Source of the DNA: Actinomyces sp.
GTDB taxonomy: Bacteria; Actinomycetota; Actinomycetes; Actinomycetales; Actinomycetaceae
Length of the DNA stretch: 36,921 nt
Assembly: GCF_029851875.1 (NCBI RefSeq)
Contig: NZ_JARKVC010000047.1
Location: 1-36,921 of the forward strand
Direction: 5' to 3'
Position numbers and translations under genes: made by a program. Positions 34,389 through 36,921 of the stretch are shown here, in pieces. Each line of letters begins with the position of its first letter. The first letter of the stretch is position 1. Under the pieces are notes generated by a model that had not been told where the DNA came from, did no database searches, and saw nothing but the letters and a program-made list of their open reading frames with translations.

Positions 34389-34440
34389 AGGTGACGGGGG
34401 GGGGGAGTGTTTCACGTGAAACACTCCGCCCCCGTCACCT
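34389..34440. terminator. parB/ddl bidirectional hairpin containing parS
   Basis: The arms run from AGGTGACGGG to the matching CCCGTCACCT, with about 25 pairs, a two-base bulge in a ten-G run (34396-34405) and one mismatch. The centre is a parS palindrome. It lies between the convergent parB and ddl genes. Confidence 0.85.
34408..34423. promoter_or_regulatory. parS site 3, in the parB/ddl hairpin
   Basis: TGTTTCACGTGAAACA is a perfect consensus and forms the tip of the large inverted repeat described above. Confidence 0.97.
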
Positions 34441-34518
34441 CGGACAGATGGCTGGGAATCACCATCCCCGTCACCGCACGGTCACCGCACGAGAGAGCCG
34501 GTTGGCCGCGAAGGAGAC

Positions 34519-35481
34519 CTAGTGGAGCAGTGGGTGGTGCACCAGAGCGTCGTACAAGCCGGGGAGATCGCCGGCGGCCTCAGCTGCGAGGGGCAGCAGG
34601 GAGGTCTCAGTCATCCCAGGCACGACGTTGACGTCGATAAACCACGGTGTGCCGTCGTCGTCAAGGATGAGATCAGTGCGCGAGACGTTGCCCAGGCCTA
34701 GGGTACGGTGAACGCAGAGGGCAGTCTCCTGGACGAGGGTGGTCTCCTCGGCAGTCAGGCGTGCTGGTGTGAAGTACTCGGAGCGTCCAGGGTTGTAACG
34801 GGCGTCGAAGTCGTACTGGCCCTCGGTCACGACCTCAACTGGTGGGAGCGCCCGAGGTCCCTGGCCAGCATCGACGACCGAGACGGCGATCTCGCGACCG
34901 GCGACATAGGCCTCGATCAGCGCCCGCTCGTCGTAAGCGAAGCAGGCCACCATGGCGTTGCGGAGCTGATCGGCGTCGGAGGCCAGCGAGACGCCTAGCC
35001 CAGAGCCACCTTGCTGGGGCTTGACGACCACAGGCAGACCGAGCCGACTCATGACCGTGCCCAGTACCTCCTGGGCGCCGAGCTGGGAGAAGTAGGCCTT
35101 CGGCAGGGTGAGGGAGTCAGGGGTCTTGACTCCCGCCGCGCGGACACCGGCCTTGGCTGTCGGCTTGAAGGAGGCGCGCTGGCAGCCGTCAGAGTGCGTG
35201 CCCACGTAGGGCAGCTCGAGTGCCAGGAGGATGTTCTGAAGGCCACCGTCCTCACCGGGGCCTCCGTGTACGAGAGGCCAGACGACGTCGGGACCGAAGG
35301 CGCGCAACGAGGAGATGGTGCGGGCGTCAACGTCGAGAACAAGGACGGTGTGACCCAGGTGCTTGAGCACCTGAGCCACGCGGTTGCCTGAGCGAAGGGA
35401 GACGTCACGCTCGTGGCTGAGGCCGCCGGCGAGGAGGGCGACACGAAGTGGCTCGGTGGAGGAAAGGGTTGTGGTGGTCAT
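34519..35481 (-). CDS. ddl: D-alanine--D-alanine ligase family protein
   Basis: The 320-residue ATP-grasp protein has HGGPGEDGGLQ (about residues 73-83), KPQQGGSGLGVSLA near 150 and DVNVVPGMTETSL near the C-terminus, the motifs of Ddl. It joins two D-Ala for the peptidoglycan stem peptide in the cytoplasm. Length is normal. The start lies eight bases after the aminotransferase stop, so both are co-transcribed. Actinomycetes often have a second ddl elsewhere, so which is housekeeping is unknown. Residues that separate D-Ala from D-Lac ligases were not checked. Confidence 0.9.
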   Translation of the reverse strand: MTTTTLSSTEPLRVALLAGGLSHERDVSLRSGNRVAQVLKHLGHTVLVLDVDARTISSLRAFGPDVVWPLVHGGPGEDGGLQNILLALELPYVGTHSDGCQRASFKPTAKAGVRAAGVKTPDSLTLPKAYFSQLGAQEVLGTVMSRLGLPVVVKPQQGGSGLGVSLASDADQLRNAMVACFAYDERALIEAYVAGREIAVSVVDAGQGPRALPPVEVVTEGQYDFDARYNPGRSEYFTPARLTAEETTLVQETALCVHRTLGLGNVSRTDLILDDDGTPWFIDVNVVPGMTETSLLPLAAEAAGDLPGLYDALVHHPLLH

Positions 35482-35489
35482 CGTGGTCC

Positions 35490-36797
35490 TCAGATCTGGT
35501 CGGGTGCGGGAGCGACGATGCCGTCGTCGTGACGGGAGCGAGTGGGGCCGAAGAGCGTGACAAGGTCGAGGTCGCGGGCGACGACCTCGGAGAGTCGACG
35601 AACGCCCTCGCGGATCTCCTGAGGCTCGGGATAGCAGAAGGACAGACGCATGTGGTCGCGTCCGGAGCGTCCACCGGCGTAGAAGGCTGTGCCGGAGACA
35701 TAGGCCACGAGGTTGGTCACGGCTCGGGGGAGCATCTCCTTGGCGTCCAGGCCCTCAGGTAGACCGACCCAGACGTAGAAGCCGCCGTCAGGGACATTCC
35801 ACGTACACATGGGCATAAACTCGTCGAGGGCGGCGACCATCGCGTCGCGGCGGCGGCGGTACATACCGCGGAACTCGCCAATCTGATCCCGCCAGTCGAA
35901 CTGGTTGAGGTACATGGCAATCGAGTACTGGCCGACGGAGGAGGGGCACAGGATCGCCGCCTCGGAGGCGAGCTTCATCTTGTCCCGGACCGCCGGCGGA
36001 GCCACAGCCCAGCCCACACGGTATCCAGGGGCAAAGATCTTCGAGAAGGAGCCGAGGTAGACGACGTCGTCCGGCGCGAGGGTCTTGAGCGCCGTGTAGG
36101 TCTGCCCCTCGAATCCGAGAAGGCCGTAGGGATTGTCCTCCACGATAAGGATGTGGTGGCGGCGGCAGATCTCGATCACCTGGGGACGTCGCTCCTCAGA
36201 GAGGGTGACGCCGGCCGGGTTGTGGAAGTTGGGCAGGCAGTAGAAGAACTTGATGGAGCGACCTTCGCGCTCGAGCTGGGCGATGCGCTCCTCGAGGGCC
36301 TCGGGGATGACGCCGTCAGCGTCGATCGCCACGTGCTGGACGTCGGCCTGGTAGGTAGAGAAGATGCTGAGCGAGCCTACGTAGGTCGGAGCCTCAGCAA
36401 GGATGACGTCACCGGGGTCGATGAAGAGCTCGGTGATGATGTCAACGGCCTGCTGGGAGCCGGTGGTGACGATGATGTCCTCGGGATCAGCGTCGATCCC
36501 CTCCAGGGCCATGATCTCAGGAACCTTCTCGCGCAGAGCAGGCAGGCCCTGACCGTTGCCGTACTGGAGCGCGCGGCCACCGTCCTGCCGGATCATCTGG
36601 GCGGTCGCATCGGCGAGGCGGTCCAGTGGGAGGTCCTTGAGGTTGGGCATGCCGCCGGCCAAGGAAACCACCTCGGGACGAGAGGCGACGGCGAAGAGGG
36701 ACCTGGTCTCCGAGGCTCGTAGCCCGTGAGCTCGTGCTGCATAGGAGTCCAGCCACGGGTCGAGTCGGTTCCCACGTACCTGGTTCGCGTCAGTCAC
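35490..36797 (-). CDS. PLP-dependent aminotransferase, class I/II
   Basis: A 435-residue fold-type I enzyme. Seen are VTTGSQQAVD (PLP phosphate region), NFHNPAGVTLSEERR, EDNPYG, the catalytic Lys in SFSKIFAPGYRVGW and the C-terminal RLSFCYPE. It resembles the aminotransferase part of MocR-type or 2-aminoadipate transaminases (LysN-like), without a helix-turn-helix domain. The substrate is unknown. GTG start with AGGAG six bases upstream. It heads a two-gene unit with ddl. A similar aminotransferase is found beside parB in other actinobacteria (from memory). Confidence 0.9.
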   Translation of the reverse strand: MTDANQVRGNRLDPWLDSYAARAHGLRASETRSLFAVASRPEVVSLAGGMPNLKDLPLDRLADATAQMIRQDGGRALQYGNGQGLPALREKVPEIMALEGIDADPEDIIVTTGSQQAVDIITELFIDPGDVILAEAPTYVGSLSIFSTYQADVQHVAIDADGVIPEALEERIAQLEREGRSIKFFYCLPNFHNPAGVTLSEERRPQVIEICRRHHILIVEDNPYGLLGFEGQTYTALKTLAPDDVVYLGSFSKIFAPGYRVGWAVAPPAVRDKMKLASEAAILCPSSVGQYSIAMYLNQFDWRDQIGEFRGMYRRRRDAMVAALDEFMPMCTWNVPDGGFYVWVGLPEGLDAKEMLPRAVTNLVAYVSGTAFYAGGRSGRDHMRLSFCYPEPQEIREGVRRLSEVVARDLDLVTLFGPTRSRHDDGIVAPAPDQI

Positions 36798-36895
36798 GTC
36801 CAGCTCCTCTCAGGCGGGTCTTTCCGCGTCTAGAGGACAAGTCTGCCACGTGCTCACTGCTGTAGGAGACAGTGGTCACGGAGCAGAAGGTTGGC

Positions 36896-36921
36896 GTTGA
36901 TGTTTCACGTGAAACATCAAC
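36896..36921. promoter_or_regulatory. parS site 4, upstream of the aminotransferase
   Basis: The parS core TGTTTCACGTGAAACA (36901-36916) lies in a perfect 26-bp palindrome reaching the last base of the window. It is about 100 bp upstream of the aminotransferase start, and the next gene is not visible. Confidence 0.96.

Overview
The window is the chromosomal replication-origin region of a high-GC actinobacterium. Gene content and order fit the Actinomycetaceae (Actinomyces-like): the dnaA-dnaN-recF-dciA-gyrB-gyrA run, the neighbouring tRNA-Ile/tRNA-Ala pair, ppiA, crgA and the pknB-pknA-pbpA-rodA-pstP-fhaB-fhaA block are in the order known from Mycobacterium tuberculosis, while a sortase sits where Mycobacterium has other genes. 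The genus is an inference, because no 16S gene is present.

Layout. 1-2.5 kb: a phosphoribosyltransferase, a convergent radical SAM/SPASM protein of unknown function, a divergent VanZ-like membrane protein and tRNA-Leu(CAG). 2.7-11.6 kb: a tightly coupled plus-strand operon (fhaA, fhaB, pstP, rodA, pbpA, pknA, pknB) for phospho-signalling and septal or elongation peptidoglycan synthesis, closed by a strong hairpin. 11.6-16.8 kb: a class E-type sortase with a small membrane partner, crgA, an aldo/keto reductase with an apparent frameshift at its 5' end, an Ala-rich membrane-anchored helical protein, a cyclophilin and a rhomboid protease. 16.75-17.37 kb: a gene-free stretch with DnaA-box-like sites and a four-copy 20-bp motif. 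17.4-18.2 kb: tRNA-Ala, a 40-residue DLW-39-like gene and tRNA-Ile, then a DUF3566 membrane protein. 18.2-28.35 kb: gyrA, gyrB, dciA, recF, dnaN, dnaA on the minus strand, with the likely oriC between dnaN and dnaA. 28.7-34.4 kb: rpmH, rnpA, yidD, yidC, jag, rsmG, parA, parB on the plus strand. 34.5-36.8 kb: ddl and a PLP aminotransferase on the minus strand.

The genes serve three linked jobs: initiating and segregating the chromosome (dnaA, dnaN, gyrase, ParAB with four parS sites), making and inserting membrane and cell-wall proteins (yidC, rodA, pbpA, crgA, sortase, ddl), and controlling wall growth through Ser/Thr kinases and their phosphatase.

No phage, insertion sequence, CRISPR array or defence system was seen. 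The least explained signal is the noncoding interval at 16.9-17.33 kb. It holds about seven DnaA-box-like words followed by four copies of one 20-bp motif, two in each orientation, placed with exact mirror symmetry and 63-bp spacing. Other points of interest are two parS sites inside parB, a parS site at the tip of the parB/ddl intergenic hairpin, a six-base homopolymer frameshift in the aldo/keto reductase, and a VanZ reading frame that runs through a terminator hairpin into an antisense tRNA gene.
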